The notes: generated from the letters alone by a model not told the origin. A stretch of DNA of 64,000 bases from Candidatus Methanoplasma termitum (GCF_000800805.1 NZ_CP010070.1:310001-374000); one strand, 5' to 3'. Positions 17,536 to 27,883 are shown, counted from the first letter of the stretch. Translations and numbers: made by a program.

Positions 17536-20193
17536 ATGATATTCGAAAGACTTGCGGACATAATTTGGAAACGTTCTAAATTAATAATTGCGATATGGAT
17601 CATACTGTTGATCTGTGCAGTTCCGGGTCTTCTTAAAGTAGGGGAGGTACTGGATTACAGCACCGACAACATGGCGGGACCTCATGCTGAATCGCTCGAA
17701 GGCATGGATGTGATGGACCAGTATTTCGGGAGTTCAAGCACCAGTATCGATTCCGCCGCCATTTTGGTCGTGAGTTTCAACTCCGCGGGGAACAGTGCCA
17801 CAGACGGAGAGATGGGTGCGATGGCCATCGGCAATTTGGTCAAAGCCGAGCTTTCCAAGTTCACTTACACATATAAAGATGAGAACGGCGAACAGCAGAC
17901 GGTCGGCAAGATCATAGCATTCCAGCAATACGGCACTTATTATCTCAATGACGATCCGAGCACTCACGAGGGAGTCGCCCTTTATGCTATCGTATACAAC
18001 AGCACGGCGATCGATAACGGACTGATAGTGAGTGATGACACTCAGAACCTCAGGGACTTCATCGGCAACGTACTATCAGAAAACAACATCTCCGGAGTGA
18101 CCACATATGTAACCGGGTCGCAGGCAATAACCTTCGATACTTCGACAGGAGCGGCCAAAGACATTTCGAAGATAGACGTATTTTCGATCCTGATGATATT
18201 GATACTCGTGGGGCTGTTCTTCAGATCCTTCGTAACATCTGCCATGCCGCCGATAACCATAGGCGCAGCATTCGGTATAGCAATGTGTGTGATGTTCCTG
18301 ATCGGAAGTTTCCTGATGAACATTCCGTACATGGTCGAAATGATGCTGGTCGTCTCTATGCTGGGCGCGGGGTGCGATTATTGCATCTTCATTTTAGCCA
18401 GATATAGAGAGGAGCGTGTACGCCATGGAGCGGACCATGAGCATGCACTCAAGAGTGCGGTGACATGGGCCGGAGAATCCATCACCACATCCGGAATAGC
18501 GGTCATAATCGGTTTCGGCGCAATGACCATTTGCTCATTCTCAATGGTGAGCTCAATGGGCGTTGTGCTTGCAATAGGCATTATAATAGCGTTGCTTGCG
18601 GCACTTACGCTGATATCATCTATACTCGCTTTGGCGGGAGAGAAGCTTTTCTGGCCGACAAGATCGGAATCGCTCAGAGAGGGCGGAAAAGCAGACCGGG
18701 GATGGCACGGAAAGGTGGCGCGCATAGGGCACAGATATTTCCTGAGATCGGTCAAGTTCTCGATAAAACGCGCAAAAATAATAATCCTCGCGGCAGTGCT
18801 TATAACGGTGCCTGCAGTGTATATAATGTCAACATCCCAGTCATCCTATGACATGGTCGGAGCAATGTCTTCGGGAGAGGCCATTGATGGACTGCAGACG
18901 ATGGAGGGATACTCTAACGGCGGGGCGATCAGCCCCAACTATGGAGTATTCGAGCTTAATGACTCGATCGGCGAAGTTACACAATCAAACGGTTTCCCCG
19001 TGATCAAATGGGCCGATACGGAGCCGGGGAAAGGTTATCTTGATAGTCTTACTGTGAGCCCGACATCGCTTAATTCGGAAGACGGCAGTCTTTATTCTCA
19101 GTTGACCCACGGCGACGATAATGTCGGAGAGGTGTGGGGAGTATATCAATGGTCACAATTGGCTGCATATGCCGCCGCTGCGATCGGAAGTCCCACTGCA
19201 ACGATGTCCAACCTTGACTATACCATTGCGGTATACTCGTTCGTTGCGACGCATATTTTGCCGAACTCGCTCGGAAAGCAAGTGATGATAGTCCTGACAT
19301 CAACAGACCCTATGCAGAACATAGTTGCGACGTACTCCGCCATGACCGGTGCAGCCTATAACGATCCGACCCTGACAGGCATAATGGACTATGTAGTGAA
19401 CAGCGTGCTTACGTCATCCGTCGGCGGAACACAGGATGCTGCTACGGGATCAACCCCGATAACATTTGTCAAATACACGCTGATAACAAAAGATCAGGCG
19501 ATGGCTGATCGTTCGATGGATACAATAAAATTCATGGACGGCAAGTTGAACGGTTTCGTCAACAGCCACCAGGACATGATCAAAGCGAAGTGGCTTACGG
19601 GAAGCGCCGCCGTGATGTATGAGATATCCGAACAGGTCAACAAGGAGTTCCTGAAGGTAGAAGTGCTTGCGGTAGTGCTGATCCTGATCCTGCTGTTCTT
19701 TGTTATGAAATCCTATGTGACGCCGTTCCGTTCGGTACTCACTATTTTGATGAGTGTGGTATGGACAGTGGCGATAACGCACATAATATTCGGCTCCATA
19801 TTGGGAGACGGCGTGATGTGGATAATCCCCATCATCCTGATCGTGGTGTGTCTGGGACTGGGAATGGATTATGATATCCTGCTGACCACACGTATCAAGG
19901 AGAACCGCCTGTACAAGGGAAAGACCAACGATGAGGCGATAACATACGCTGTCACCCATTCTGGATCGGTGATAACGATATGCGGTCTGATCATGGGCGG
20001 TGCATTCGGTACTCTGATGCTGTCGAGCACATCAATGCTTCAGCAGTTCGGATTTGCGCTGTGTTTTGCGATATTGGTCGATGCGCTGCTCGTTCGTACG
20101 TACATCGTACCGGCGGCGATGCACCTTCTCGGCGACCTGAACTGGAAAGGACCGAAGATCCTGCACAGGAACACACCGAAACAGCCCGAGTAA
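17536..20193 (+). CDS. RND-superfamily transporter, MMPL type
   Basis: An 885-residue membrane protein with two repeats of the RND/MMPL plan: a TM helix near residues 15-33, a large extracytoplasmic loop, then five to six TM helices (residues about 215-370), and the same again (about 410-870). The motif GAGCDYCIFILARYREER and its counterpart GLGMDYDILLTTRIKEN carry the proton-relay Asp typical of MMPL proteins. It is probably a proton-driven exporter of lipid-like or hydrophobic compounds. A TATA-like AAATATAAC lies about 30 nt upstream, so the transcript may be nearly leaderless. It stands alone. Confidence 0.9.
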   Translation: MIFERLADIIWKRSKLIIAIWIILLICAVPGLLKVGEVLDYSTDNMAGPHAESLEGMDVMDQYFGSSSTSIDSAAILVVSFNSAGNSATDGEMGAMAIGNLVKAELSKFTYTYKDENGEQQTVGKIIAFQQYGTYYLNDDPSTHEGVALYAIVYNSTAIDNGLIVSDDTQNLRDFIGNVLSENNISGVTTYVTGSQAITFDTSTGAAKDISKIDVFSILMILILVGLFFRSFVTSAMPPITIGAAFGIAMCVMFLIGSFLMNIPYMVEMMLVVSMLGAGCDYCIFILARYREERVRHGADHEHALKSAVTWAGESITTSGIAVIIGFGAMTICSFSMVSSMGVVLAIGIIIALLAALTLISSILALAGEKLFWPTRSESLREGGKADRGWHGKVARIGHRYFLRSVKFSIKRAKIIILAAVLITVPAVYIMSTSQSSYDMVGAMSSGEAIDGLQTMEGYSNGGAISPNYGVFELNDSIGEVTQSNGFPVIKWADTEPGKGYLDSLTVSPTSLNSEDGSLYSQLTHGDDNVGEVWGVYQWSQLAAYAAAAIGSPTATMSNLDYTIAVYSFVATHILPNSLGKQVMIVLTSTDPMQNIVATYSAMTGAAYNDPTLTGIMDYVVNSVLTSSVGGTQDAATGSTPITFVKYTLITKDQAMADRSMDTIKFMDGKLNGFVNSHQDMIKAKWLTGSAAVMYEISEQVNKEFLKVEVLAVVLILILLFFVMKSYVTPFRSVLTILMSVVWTVAITHIIFGSILGDGVMWIIPIILIVVCLGLGMDYDILLTTRIKENRLYKGKTNDEAITYAVTHSGSVITICGLIMGGAFGTLMLSSTSMLQQFGFALCFAILVDALLVRTYIVPAAMHLLGDLNWKGPKILHRNTPKQPE

Positions 20194-20215
20194 GATCGGG
20201 CATATTTTCATTCTC

Positions 20216-20833
20216 TTATTTCTTTGACCTTTTCCTTTCTTCGAGGTCTCTTTTCAAAAACCCGATCTTCTCTCTGGGATTCTCCGACGTCATAAGAAGG
20301 CTTCTCACACACAACCCGTCGCAACCCGTTTCCAATACTTTCCTTGAATTGATGATATCTATACCGCCGACCGCAAAGACCGGGATGTTCACGGTGTCGC
20401 TTATCTCGGCGAGCTCCATAAGCCCCTTTCCTTTCAGACCGGGTTTGCATGAGGTCTCGAACACGTTCCCATATATCAGATGGGTTGCCCCCAGGCGTTC
20501 AGCGTCGACTGCTTCCTTAAGAGAATGCACAGAGACCCAGATCTCTTTAAAATCGTTCAATCTGTCCCTTTCGGCTTTAAGAGACCCGAACGAGATCTGT
20601 ATGCGTCCGTTGCCGATCAAAGCGGCGGTCTTCACAAAAGTATTGACGCAGAACTCTACATTATAGCAGCTGCATATCCTTGCGCATTCGACCGCAAGAT
20701 ATCGATAATCCGGTTCCGGGAGATCCTTTTCTCTTAGTATGATCATGTTCGGTGATGCGCCGGCTATTTCCTCAACCTGTTCCAAGAAATCTCGTCTGAC
20801 GCTTATTTTCCTGTCCGTGACGGCGATTATCAT
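20216..20833 (-). CDS. ThiE/TenI-like thiamine phosphate synthase family protein
   Basis: A 205-residue TIM-barrel protein, last gene of the thiamine operon, overlapping thiH by 4 nt. It begins [10 protein letters not shown] and ends with a phosphate-binding segment IPVFAVGGID, as in the ThiE/TenI family. The pyrophosphate-binding part (usually DGVHLGQ) is replaced by NGRIQISFGS. Loss of that motif is what separates TenI (an aromatase-like thiazole tautomerase) from ThiE, so a TenI role acting on the ThiG product is more likely. The fused ThiE at 23601 retains the catalytic motif. Confidence 0.75.
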   Translation of the reverse strand: MIIAVTDRKISVRRDFLEQVEEIAGASPNMIILREKDLPEPDYRYLAVECARICSCYNVEFCVNTFVKTAALIGNGRIQISFGSLKAERDRLNDFKEIWVSVHSLKEAVDAERLGATHLIYGNVFETSCKPGLKGKGLMELAEISDTVNIPVFAVGGIDIINSRKVLETGCDGLCVRSLLMTSENPREKIGFLKRDLEERKRSKK

Positions 20834-21981
20834 ACTCTCACGTAATCATTGAATACCGGTTGTAAACCTCTTTCGGTCAACGCCTTTCTGATATCCTCGA
20901 CATTCCTCGGGTCGGAGATATTGAACTGCTCATCACCCTTCTTTTCCTCTGCATGCCCGCCGATCCCGACCGATACTCCCGCGGAGATCTTCGTTGCGCT
21001 CAGCCCGACGATGTTGTCCCTGAATCTGGGACTCTCTCTTGATGATATCGTTTGTCCGGAGAACGGCATGAATATACGATATGCCAGAGCTATCTGCAGA
21101 AGGTGTCTCTCCGATATCAATTCTGCGGAGTAGTTCCCGTTAATGAAAGGCCTTAATCTGGGAAGGGAGAAAGATATCTCGGCGTGAGGGTATTTCCTCT
21201 GCAGAAGGTATGCATGGGTCCCGCATGCCAGAGCATCCTTTCTGTGATCGCCGAGCCCGAGAAGGGCTCCGAAGGCAACGCCTCTCATCCCTCCTATCAG
21301 CGCCCTTTCCTGTGAGTTGAATCTGTATGAGTATACTCTTTTCGGGCCGAAAGGATGAAGCTCGGCGTACCTCACCGGGTCGTAGGTCTCCTGAAAGACC
21401 GTTACGTAGTCTGCGCCCGACTCGTGCAATTCCTTGTATTCCTGAACATTCATGGGGTATACTTCAACGCCCACATTTCTGAAATATTTCGTTGCGGTCC
21501 TTACACATTCGTTTATGAATTTTGTGTCAGACATTTTCCTTGACTCGCCGGTAAGGATCAATATCTCAGTAAGGCCGGACCCGGCGATGTTCGACATCTC
21601 CGCTTCAATATCTTTCGGGGAGAGCCTGGCGCGATGTATCTTGTTGTTCTTGTTGAAACCGCAGTACATGCAGCCGTTATCGCAATGGTTGGATGTGTAA
21701 AGCGGGGTGAATATGTTAACTGAGTTGCCAAAATATCTTTCTTTTTCTTGTCTGGCTCTTTGAGCCATCTCTTCAAGGAAGCTCTCTGCGGCCGGTGATA
21801 TCAGAGATGCGAACCCGTTGATATCAAGTCGTTCTGAATTGAGTGCATTCCTGACATCTCTTTGCGTGATGGTCGAAAGATCGACCTCGGAGACAGTTGA
21901 CAGGGTGTTCTCCATTATGTCGGATCTTATCGTTTCCATGTGATTGAAGTATTCTTCCGCGTCGGTGAACTTTTTTGTCAT
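20830..21981 (-). CDS. thiH: 2-iminoacetate synthase (radical SAM)
   Basis: A 383-residue radical SAM enzyme that cleaves tyrosine to dehydroglycine for thiazole formation, the oxygen-independent alternative to ThiO. The CxxxCxxC motif is in [11 protein letters not shown] (residues about 102-112). The C-terminal region with [18 protein letters not shown] is characteristic of ThiH. It overlaps thiG by 4 nt and the TenI-like gene by 4 nt, so the three are translationally coupled. This anaerobic bacterial-type route contrasts with the Thi4 enzyme used by most archaea. Confidence 0.93.
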   Translation of the reverse strand: MTKKFTDAEEYFNHMETIRSDIMENTLSTVSEVDLSTITQRDVRNALNSERLDINGFASLISPAAESFLEEMAQRARQEKERYFGNSVNIFTPLYTSNHCDNGCMYCGFNKNNKIHRARLSPKDIEAEMSNIAGSGLTEILILTGESRKMSDTKFINECVRTATKYFRNVGVEVYPMNVQEYKELHESGADYVTVFQETYDPVRYAELHPFGPKRVYSYRFNSQERALIGGMRGVAFGALLGLGDHRKDALACGTHAYLLQRKYPHAEISFSLPRLRPFINGNYSAELISERHLLQIALAYRIFMPFSGQTISSRESPRFRDNIVGLSATKISAGVSVGIGGHAEEKKGDEQFNISDPRNVEDIRKALTERGLQPVFNDYVRV

Positions 21982-22751
21982 TTCACATCCTCAAGGAATC
22001 CGGTAAGCGGACTCGACGCCTCTCCTCCTTTGTGGAGGACCCTGCCGGGTTTAGAAATGAACGCCATGCGTCCCGCTTCGATGGCCAGTTTGAAGGCGGT
22101 TGCCATCATCGGTATGTTCCCGGCAGTGGCTATGGCAGTGTTCGCCATAACGGCTGCACAACCCAATTCCATCGCCTCGCACGCCTGGGACGGCTTTCCG
22201 ATGCCGGCGTCCACGATTATCGGAAGATCCAGCTCATCTATCATTATTTTAATGAAATCTTTTGTAAGCAATCCTTTGTTGCTCCCTATAGGCGCACCCA
22301 GCGGCATTATCGCTGCCGCTCCCGCATCCGCCATCGAGCGTGCCGCCGAAAGATCCGGCATCATGTACGGCATGACGATGAACCCTTCATCGGCAAGTAT
22401 CTCGGTGGCCTTGATCGTCTCGCAATTATCCGGAAGGAGGTATCTCGAGTCCCGGATTATCTCTATCTTTATCATATCGCCGCATCCGAGCTCTCTTGCC
22501 AGCATGGCTATCCTTACAGCTTCTTCCGCATTCCTCGCACCCGATGTGTTAGGCAGCAACGTAAGGCCCTTCGGGATATAATCGAGGATGTTCTCTTCTC
22601 CTCCGGCGTTCGCCCTTCTCACAGCAAGCGTGGCGATCTCCACCCCGCCGTTCTCCATGACCGCTTTTGTCATTTCGAGAGAGAACTTTCCCGAACCGAG
22701 TATGAATCTGGAATTGAACTTCTTGTTGCCGATCCTGAGCTCATCTGTCAT
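21978..22751 (-). CDS. thiG: Thiazole synthase
   Basis: A 257-residue TIM-barrel that condenses 1-deoxyxylulose 5-phosphate, dehydroglycine and ThiS thiocarboxylate into the thiazole phosphate. Family landmarks include the opening [43 protein letters not shown] with the Schiff-base lysine, and [13 protein letters not shown] near the C-terminus. It lies 3 nt after thiF and overlaps thiH. A substrate requirement for deoxyxylulose phosphate is notable in an archaeon, since the DXP route for isoprenoids is bacterial. Confidence 0.94.
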   Translation of the reverse strand: MTDELRIGNKKFNSRFILGSGKFSLEMTKAVMENGGVEIATLAVRRANAGGEENILDYIPKGLTLLPNTSGARNAEEAVRIAMLARELGCGDMIKIEIIRDSRYLLPDNCETIKATEILADEGFIVMPYMMPDLSAARSMADAGAAAIMPLGAPIGSNKGLLTKDFIKIMIDELDLPIIVDAGIGKPSQACEAMELGCAAVMANTAIATAGNIPMMATAFKLAIEAGRMAFISKPGRVLHKGGEASSPLTGFLEDVK

Positions 22752-22754
22752 TGT

Positions 22755-23390
22755 TCACAATTCTCCATTCATCAGTAAAGATATCACGGTGTTCGCCATA
22801 TGTGCGGCGCATATATTGACCCTCGGCGCCATAATGCCGCCTTTAACGTCTTCCATATCGACGCCGTCACCCGAGATATACAGGTCAGCGAATAATCTTT
22901 CTGTTTTTATTTCATTGGATCTTCCGAATCCGGCCATCCCCGATCCCGACACCACCTTAACGCCTGGACATTTTTCCATCAGCGTGTTGATCAGCATTGC
23001 TTTTTGAGACGGAGCGTCAAAAGCTTCACAGACGACATCGCATCCGCCGAAGATGACGGGTATGTCGGAAGCACTCAACTTAATGTTGTGTTTCTCGACG
23101 GAAATGTATGGATTGATCCTTTTCAGTAGTTCTTCGGTAGCATCGACCTTTGGTCTTCCTATCTGGTCAAGGAAATAATTCTGTCTGTTTATGTTCGTAA
23201 TGTCAACAACATCGAAGTCCGCGACCGTCAGATCGGATATCCCGGCTCTGACGAGCATAGCGGCGATGTTCGACCCGAGGCCTCCTAGTCCGGCGATCCC
23301 TATTTTCGCTTTTTTTATTTTATTGTGGATGTCTGGTGAGTGCCTGGTGCAGAGAGCATTATCCAATTCTTCTTTGTTCGGGGGCATCAT
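22755..23390 (-). CDS. thiF: ThiF-type adenylyltransferase for ThiS
   Basis: A 211-residue E1-like protein that adenylates the ThiS C-terminus before sulfur transfer. The Rossmann motif GLGGLGSNIAAML and the NRQNYFLDQIGRPK segment (the adenylation Arg and Lys region) are visible. The short form without the C-terminal zinc and rhodanese parts resembles the clostridial ThiF family 2. It overlaps thiS by 4 nt. Confidence 0.9.
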   Translation of the reverse strand: MMPPNKEELDNALCTRHSPDIHNKIKKAKIGIAGLGGLGSNIAAMLVRAGISDLTVADFDVVDITNINRQNYFLDQIGRPKVDATEELLKRINPYISVEKHNIKLSASDIPVIFGGCDVVCEAFDAPSQKAMLINTLMEKCPGVKVVSGSGMAGFGRSNEIKTERLFADLYISGDGVDMEDVKGGIMAPRVNICAAHMANTVISLLMNGEL

Positions 23391-23581
23391 CCACCACCGA
23401 CGAACCCTACGATCTCAACGGAGTCGCTTTTTTCCAAAAAGGTGGCGGAATATTTCGAACGCGGAACGATCTTTCCGTTAAGTTCAACGGCCACCCTGTC
23501 CTGCTTATATCCGGTGTTCAGAATAAGATCGGTCACCGTCATCGGTGCGACCAGTTCCACATATTTTCCGTTGACCTTCAT
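23387..23581 (-). CDS. thiS: Sulfur carrier protein ThiS
   Basis: A 64-residue ubiquitin-like protein ending VGGG, with the C-terminal glycine that becomes the thiocarboxylate sulfur donor for ThiG. The VAVELNGKIVPRSKY segment is typical. It lies between thiE and thiF in the same operon, overlapping thiF by 4 nt. Confidence 0.9.
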   Translation of the reverse strand: MKVNGKYVELVAPMTVTDLILNTGYKQDRVAVELNGKIVPRSKYSATFLEKSDSVEIVGFVGGG

Positions 23582-23600
23582 GCAATTACCTTAAGGATTC

Positions 23601-24230
23601 TCAGATATTAGGTCTTACTTTCAGGATCATGTCCCTGAGCTCGTGAGCGGCGGCAGAGACATCTTTCTGTGCGACCACAGCGGAAATGACCGCAACGCCG
23701 TCTGCGCCGGCCCTGATGACATCTTGTATGTTGCCTCTGTTAATCCCGCCTATCGCAATGATGGGGATATCCACGGCCTGTTTTATCTTGAATACGATGT
23801 CAAGGCCCTGACCCTGGTGTGCATCCTTTTTTGTGGATGTTGTGAAAACGGAACCGACGCCGATATAATCCGCACCTTTTGACTCCGCCTCCTTTGCCTC
23901 TTTAACGTTATGTGCAGATATGCCGATGATCTTATCGTCCCCGAGAAGCTCCCTGGCGTACTCTATGGGTATATCGGACTGGCCGAGATGAACACCGTCC
24001 GCGTCAGATAAGAGAGCGATATCCACTCTGTCGTTGACAATGAAGAATTTTGCGTACTCATCGGCGATGGCTTTGATCTTTATCGCCTGTTCGAGCATCT
24101 CTTTCCCATCAGAATTCTTCATCCTCAGCTGCACTATATCGGCGCCTCCGGCGTATGCAAGTCTTGCGACCTCGGCCTCCGACAGGCCGTTGGACAGGGT
24201 GCGGTCTGTTATCACGCAGAGTTCAAACAT
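23601..24230 (-). CDS. thiE: Thiamine phosphate synthase
   Basis: A 209-residue TIM-barrel enzyme joining hydroxymethylpyrimidine diphosphate and thiazole phosphate. The family motifs QLRMKN, NDRVDIALLSDADGVHLGQSD, GISAHN, GADYIGVGSVFTTSTK and IAIGGINRGN are all present, so it looks catalytically complete. First gene of the operon thiE-thiS-thiF-thiG-thiH-tenI-like. A TATA-like AATATTATTAG lies about 30 nt upstream on the minus strand. The archaeal ThiN domain at 27911 would do the same reaction. Confidence 0.94.
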   Translation of the reverse strand: MFELCVITDRTLSNGLSEAEVARLAYAGGADIVQLRMKNSDGKEMLEQAIKIKAIADEYAKFFIVNDRVDIALLSDADGVHLGQSDIPIEYARELLGDDKIIGISAHNVKEAKEAESKGADYIGVGSVFTTSTKKDAHQGQGLDIVFKIKQAVDIPIIAIGGINRGNIQDVIRAGADGVAVISAVVAQKDVSAAAHELRDMILKVRPNI

Positions 24231-24339
24231 GGTACCGAATCATCGACACACTAATAATATTCTCCGAGCTGAACGTGAATCGTGAAGGTGTGTTCACGGA
24301 AACATGTATATTTTGCTACTTCAAGCAGGATATATGAAA

Positions 24340-24358
24340 AAGGTGGGATCACCACCTT
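24340..24358 (-). terminator. Terminator of thrS
   Basis: AAGGTGG/CCACCTT, a 7-bp stem, followed on the minus strand by a run of T (CCTTTTTCATATA). It lies 8 nt after the thrS stop. Confidence 0.75.
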
Positions 24359-24365
24359 GTTTTGA

Positions 24366-26201
24366 TCAGAATTCGCAGCGCTTGCTGAGATCTGTCGGAA
24401 GATACATCTGGCGCACGGGGTAGCCTTCCGTCTCTTTCTTTATTCTGGAGACCAGCTCGTCAGCGGTCATGTCGACATCTTTGTTCTCAGACCTGACGTA
24501 AACTTTCAGTTTACCGCTCTTAAGCTCGTTCTCCCCTATGACCGCACTGTATGCGCACCAGTCCTGTTTTGCCCTTCTGACCTTCTTTCCGACGGTTGCG
24601 TCGGTATCATCAAGCGATACCCTGAGGTTCTTCGATCTCAGGTCCTTGGCCATCTCTTTGGCGGCCGGGACGTATTCCTCGGACATGGGCATAAGACGTA
24701 TCTGCTCCGGAACGACCCATGTAGGGAGGTACCCCGGAACGCCGGTCTTCTCTATCTGCACCGCGGTGTCCAGCATGGCATACATGAATCTCTCTATCGA
24801 TCCTATCACAGCGCAGTGAAGTATTATCGGATGCTGCCTCTCGCCGTTCTCGTCAACATATGTTATTCCGAACCTCTTCGCATTCCCTATGTCGATCTGA
24901 ACGGTACCGATCTCTCTCGGTCTCTTCATCTGATCCAGCATGTGGTATTCGATGTTCACTGTCCAATAGTAGTTGATGCCTTCCGGGTAGATATGGATCA
25001 AAGCATCCTTCTTGTGGATCTTGCAGAGGTTCATCATCATTTCCTTGTTGTCCTCGAAGGCCTTTCTGGACGAGAAGTTGGCAAGCATGTCGTAATCTCT
25101 TCCGATGTTCTCTATCTCGTCGTAGATCTTGTTGTCGAGCAGGGTGAAGTAATCCTGTGCTTCCGGTATGTCCGAACACATAACGTGGAAGTCGGGCATA
25201 TTGAGCCTCCTTGTTCTGAAGCAAAGCATGGTCTCTCCGGATTGTTCCAGCCTGTACGCGTCCGCCACCTCGAATGCCCCGAAAGGCATCTGTTTGTGGC
25301 TTATGTTCCAGTTCCTGATCATTGCGAACTGCTGGTGGCAGGCCGCATATCTCATGATGAAGCTCCTTTTCTCGGTGTTTATTGTGTAAAGCCTGTCGCC
25401 GAAAAGGTCTGCGTGCTCCTTGACCGCCGGCTCGCTGAGAGAGAACATGTTCGTTCCCTTGACGTTGTAAACATCTATACCTGAGTTGTTGACTATCATT
25501 GTGGAGTAATCGGATATCAGGTCGAACATCATGGCTGCGGGAGGGGAAAGGCACATGTGCCCCACATCCGACATTGATTCCCACTGGATGCCGAACTTCT
25601 TGCAGAGTCTGAGGTACTCCGGTTCTCCGGCGGAAGGCGCTTCTTTTCCAAGCGCTTCTTTGTCGATCATGCTCATCATGCAATCGGAGCCTTTCTTGTA
25701 ATTCTCGATCGATATCTCCTTCCCATCGGCTTTCAGCACGAAGTAAACATCCTTTCCTTTCGGAGCGGATTTCTCCTCCTTGCCTTTGAAATCTCTGGAG
25801 AGTTCCGAGAGCGGGTGGCCTTTGCATTTGATATCGAACGCCTTGTACCACCCGAACGGTGCACGGGAGACCTCAGTTCCGGAAGCGGCGATCATTTTTT
25901 TCATCATGTCGAGCATTTCGATGCTGGCTTTCGGTTTTGCAAGGTCGCTGCTCAGATGGGCGTACGGGTAGAGCATGACACGTTCCGCGCCGACCTTCTC
26001 CTTTGTTGCTATGATATCCTTGGCGGCTTCGGTCGCGACCTGCAGGATCTTATTCTCATCATCGCTTTCGACCGTGATGAATACAACGAGGACCTCTTCC
26101 ATCTTCCCGTTGTGCATCTCGTTCGGTATCTGCTCGGCAACCTTCGTTTTTTCTTTCGATTCGAACTCCATTGAGTCGGCGTGAATGTACAGTACTCTCA
26201 T
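24366..26201 (-). CDS. thrS: Threonyl-tRNA synthetase, archaeal type
   Basis: A 611-residue class II synthetase charging tRNA-Thr. The N-terminal 140 residues (opening MRVLYIHADSMEFESKEK) are the archaeal D-aminoacyl-tRNA deacylase-like editing domain and not the bacterial TGS/N2 pair. The catalytic core shows MCLSPPAAM, MRYAACHQQFAMIRN, RLEQSGETMLCFRTRR and HPIILHCAVIGSIERF (motif 3 region), followed by the anticodon-binding domain. A terminator follows. A tRNA-Thr (TGT) gene lies elsewhere in the window at 39983. Confidence 0.96.
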   Translation of the reverse strand: MRVLYIHADSMEFESKEKTKVAEQIPNEMHNGKMEEVLVVFITVESDDENKILQVATEAAKDIIATKEKVGAERVMLYPYAHLSSDLAKPKASIEMLDMMKKMIAASGTEVSRAPFGWYKAFDIKCKGHPLSELSRDFKGKEEKSAPKGKDVYFVLKADGKEISIENYKKGSDCMMSMIDKEALGKEAPSAGEPEYLRLCKKFGIQWESMSDVGHMCLSPPAAMMFDLISDYSTMIVNNSGIDVYNVKGTNMFSLSEPAVKEHADLFGDRLYTINTEKRSFIMRYAACHQQFAMIRNWNISHKQMPFGAFEVADAYRLEQSGETMLCFRTRRLNMPDFHVMCSDIPEAQDYFTLLDNKIYDEIENIGRDYDMLANFSSRKAFEDNKEMMMNLCKIHKKDALIHIYPEGINYYWTVNIEYHMLDQMKRPREIGTVQIDIGNAKRFGITYVDENGERQHPIILHCAVIGSIERFMYAMLDTAVQIEKTGVPGYLPTWVVPEQIRLMPMSEEYVPAAKEMAKDLRSKNLRVSLDDTDATVGKKVRRAKQDWCAYSAVIGENELKSGKLKVYVRSENKDVDMTADELVSRIKKETEGYPVRQMYLPTDLSKRCEF

Positions 26202-26366
26202 GAGACCAGTGTTCCTTTTTGTTTTTCAGCTTCTCCACAGAAAGAGAGCCGATTCTGTTCTATCGCATGTTGAGAGTAATATATAAAAGACTTCATGGGT
26301 CTAACAAGACCCCCCGAGCAGTTGCGACAAACATGTTAATAAAACCAACACGTATTTGATTCGAAA

Positions 26367-26819
26367 ATGAGTATTAGAGTAATTGATTTTATTAATCAAA
26401 TTCAGAAAAAGGACATCAAAGTATCCTTCCTTTCGTCAGATGAGTCATGGAATCATAAGGATGAGTGGTTCAAAAATTTTGTTCCTGCCGATAAACAAGG
26501 AGACTCCCTATATACAGCTTGCCTGCACTTGCAGGGATTCCTTTGGAATGCTTTCGATAAAGAAATTGGGATAATCGACTATGTTGAGGGGGATCGTGCA
26601 AGAGACGCTTTTGACGAACAGTGCAAAATGGATGCAATTTTGCTGGATAATAATACAAAAAAGGCCACTGCATATCGAATTAATGACGCTTCAATGATAA
26701 CCTCAGAGGACTTGGATATGCTTACAGATATAACCTTGACAAGCGTCAATTTTGAATGGACATACTCAAAGACCCACGAGCCATATGCCGGACCATATTT
26801 CTACAAGGTGCAGAGGTAA
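26367..26819 (+). CDS. Uncharacterised protein, possibly DUF4275-like
   Basis: A 150-residue soluble protein with no signal or membrane segment. The segment FLWNAFDKEIGIIDYVEGDRA and the C-terminal FEWTYSKTHEPYAGPYF resemble DUF4275 as I remember it, a family found mostly in Firmicutes; the match is uncertain. Codon use is A/T-richer than in neighbouring genes, which fits recent acquisition. It stands alone between thrS (divergent) and the FKBP gene. Function unknown. Confidence 0.6.
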   Translation: MSIRVIDFINQIQKKDIKVSFLSSDESWNHKDEWFKNFVPADKQGDSLYTACLHLQGFLWNAFDKEIGIIDYVEGDRARDAFDEQCKMDAILLDNNTKKATAYRINDASMITSEDLDMLTDITLTSVNFEWTYSKTHEPYAGPYFYKVQR

Positions 26820-26983
26820 TATTTTCCTCAGGATGAATGCACGTTTATGGCACAGTGCAAAACACGCAATGGCTCAGGTGTCAAATGATTTAATGTACAG
26901 AATCTGAAGCAGGAAACGTTGAGGTCAGGTTAAAACTGTTAAATATGTTTTTATAGGGAATATTCATTGCAAGAATCGGTATA

Positions 26984-27883
26984 ATGGCTGACGATGAGAA
27001 AAAGGTCAAAAAGGACAGAGACCCAATATTCTGGACATGTCTCATAGTGTTCATATTGGCTGTATGCGCCGTTACGGGTGCGATGATTTACAACGACAAC
27101 TTCCGAACGGACAGCACGGCAGCCGTTAACGGCAGCTCGGTGTCAGTGGATTACATCGGCACATTCTATGCTCCGTTCGGTGAAAACAACGCTGTTGTCT
27201 TCGACACAAGCAAGTGGTCAGTCGCAAACGACGACAACGTGACAAAGAGCAATGACTTCACCGGCAGGGGAGACCAAAGTGCCTATACGACCTTGAATTT
27301 CAAGATCGGCGACGGCACATTGCTTCCAGGGTTCAACAATGCGGTAATAGGCATGAAGGTCGGAGAGACGAAAAGGATCGTGATACCGGCCGGCGAAGGG
27401 TATACAGCACCCTCTACGCCGCAGACAGTGCAGATGAACGGCAACACAATGCCGACAACAGAGAACCTGACCCAGGCGCAGTTCAGCGCCCTCTATGGCT
27501 TCACACCGAACGCATCCACCATCACTACCTTAGACAAGAGTGTCTACGGATGGCCGGCGACCGCGACGGTCAATTCGACCAACGGTAATTCGATAACGAT
27601 GAACTACATGCCTCAGCCTGGCAGTGAGTATACGGCAGTTGACAGCGACTTCGGAAAAGTGGCCCTGAAGGTTACTTCCGTGCAGAACGGCCAAATAACA
27701 TTCAACTATGTCATCTCAAACACAATATCCAACGGATCCGGTATTCAGTTGATCTTGGTGGACTTCGGTACCTCGAAGTTCTACATCACAGCACTGAGCG
27801 GTTCATCCTTCACAACTCAGGTCGTTGCGGAGAGATACAATCAGGATCTGTACTTCGAGATAACACTTGTTTCGGCCAAGTAA
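26984..27883 (+). CDS. Membrane-anchored FKBP-type peptidyl-prolyl isomerase
   Basis: A 299-residue protein with a charged cytosolic start, one TM helix (residues about 17-36) and a long extracytoplasmic part. SVSVDYIGTFYA, FKIGDGTLLPGFNNAVIGM and GETKRIVIPAGEGYT are the FKBP core strands; a large insert follows before a C-terminal beta-rich domain, as in SlyD-like FKBPs with an insert-in-flap domain. It probably helps fold secreted or surface proteins, of which this window encodes several. The cytosolic counterpart is at 42683. Confidence 0.85.
   Translation: MADDEKKVKKDRDPIFWTCLIVFILAVCAVTGAMIYNDNFRTDSTAAVNGSSVSVDYIGTFYAPFGENNAVVFDTSKWSVANDDNVTKSNDFTGRGDQSAYTTLNFKIGDGTLLPGFNNAVIGMKVGETKRIVIPAGEGYTAPSTPQTVQMNGNTMPTTENLTQAQFSALYGFTPNASTITTLDKSVYGWPATATVNSTNGNSITMNYMPQPGSEYTAVDSDFGKVALKVTSVQNGQITFNYVISNTISNGSGIQLILVDFGTSKFYITALSGSSFTTQVVAERYNQDLYFEITLVSAK

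Noticed and set aside
24231-24365. Possible TPP riboswitch before the thiamine operon
   Set aside because: The conserved CUGAGA and AACCUGAU-type segments are absent on both strands; the same holds upstream of thiDN.
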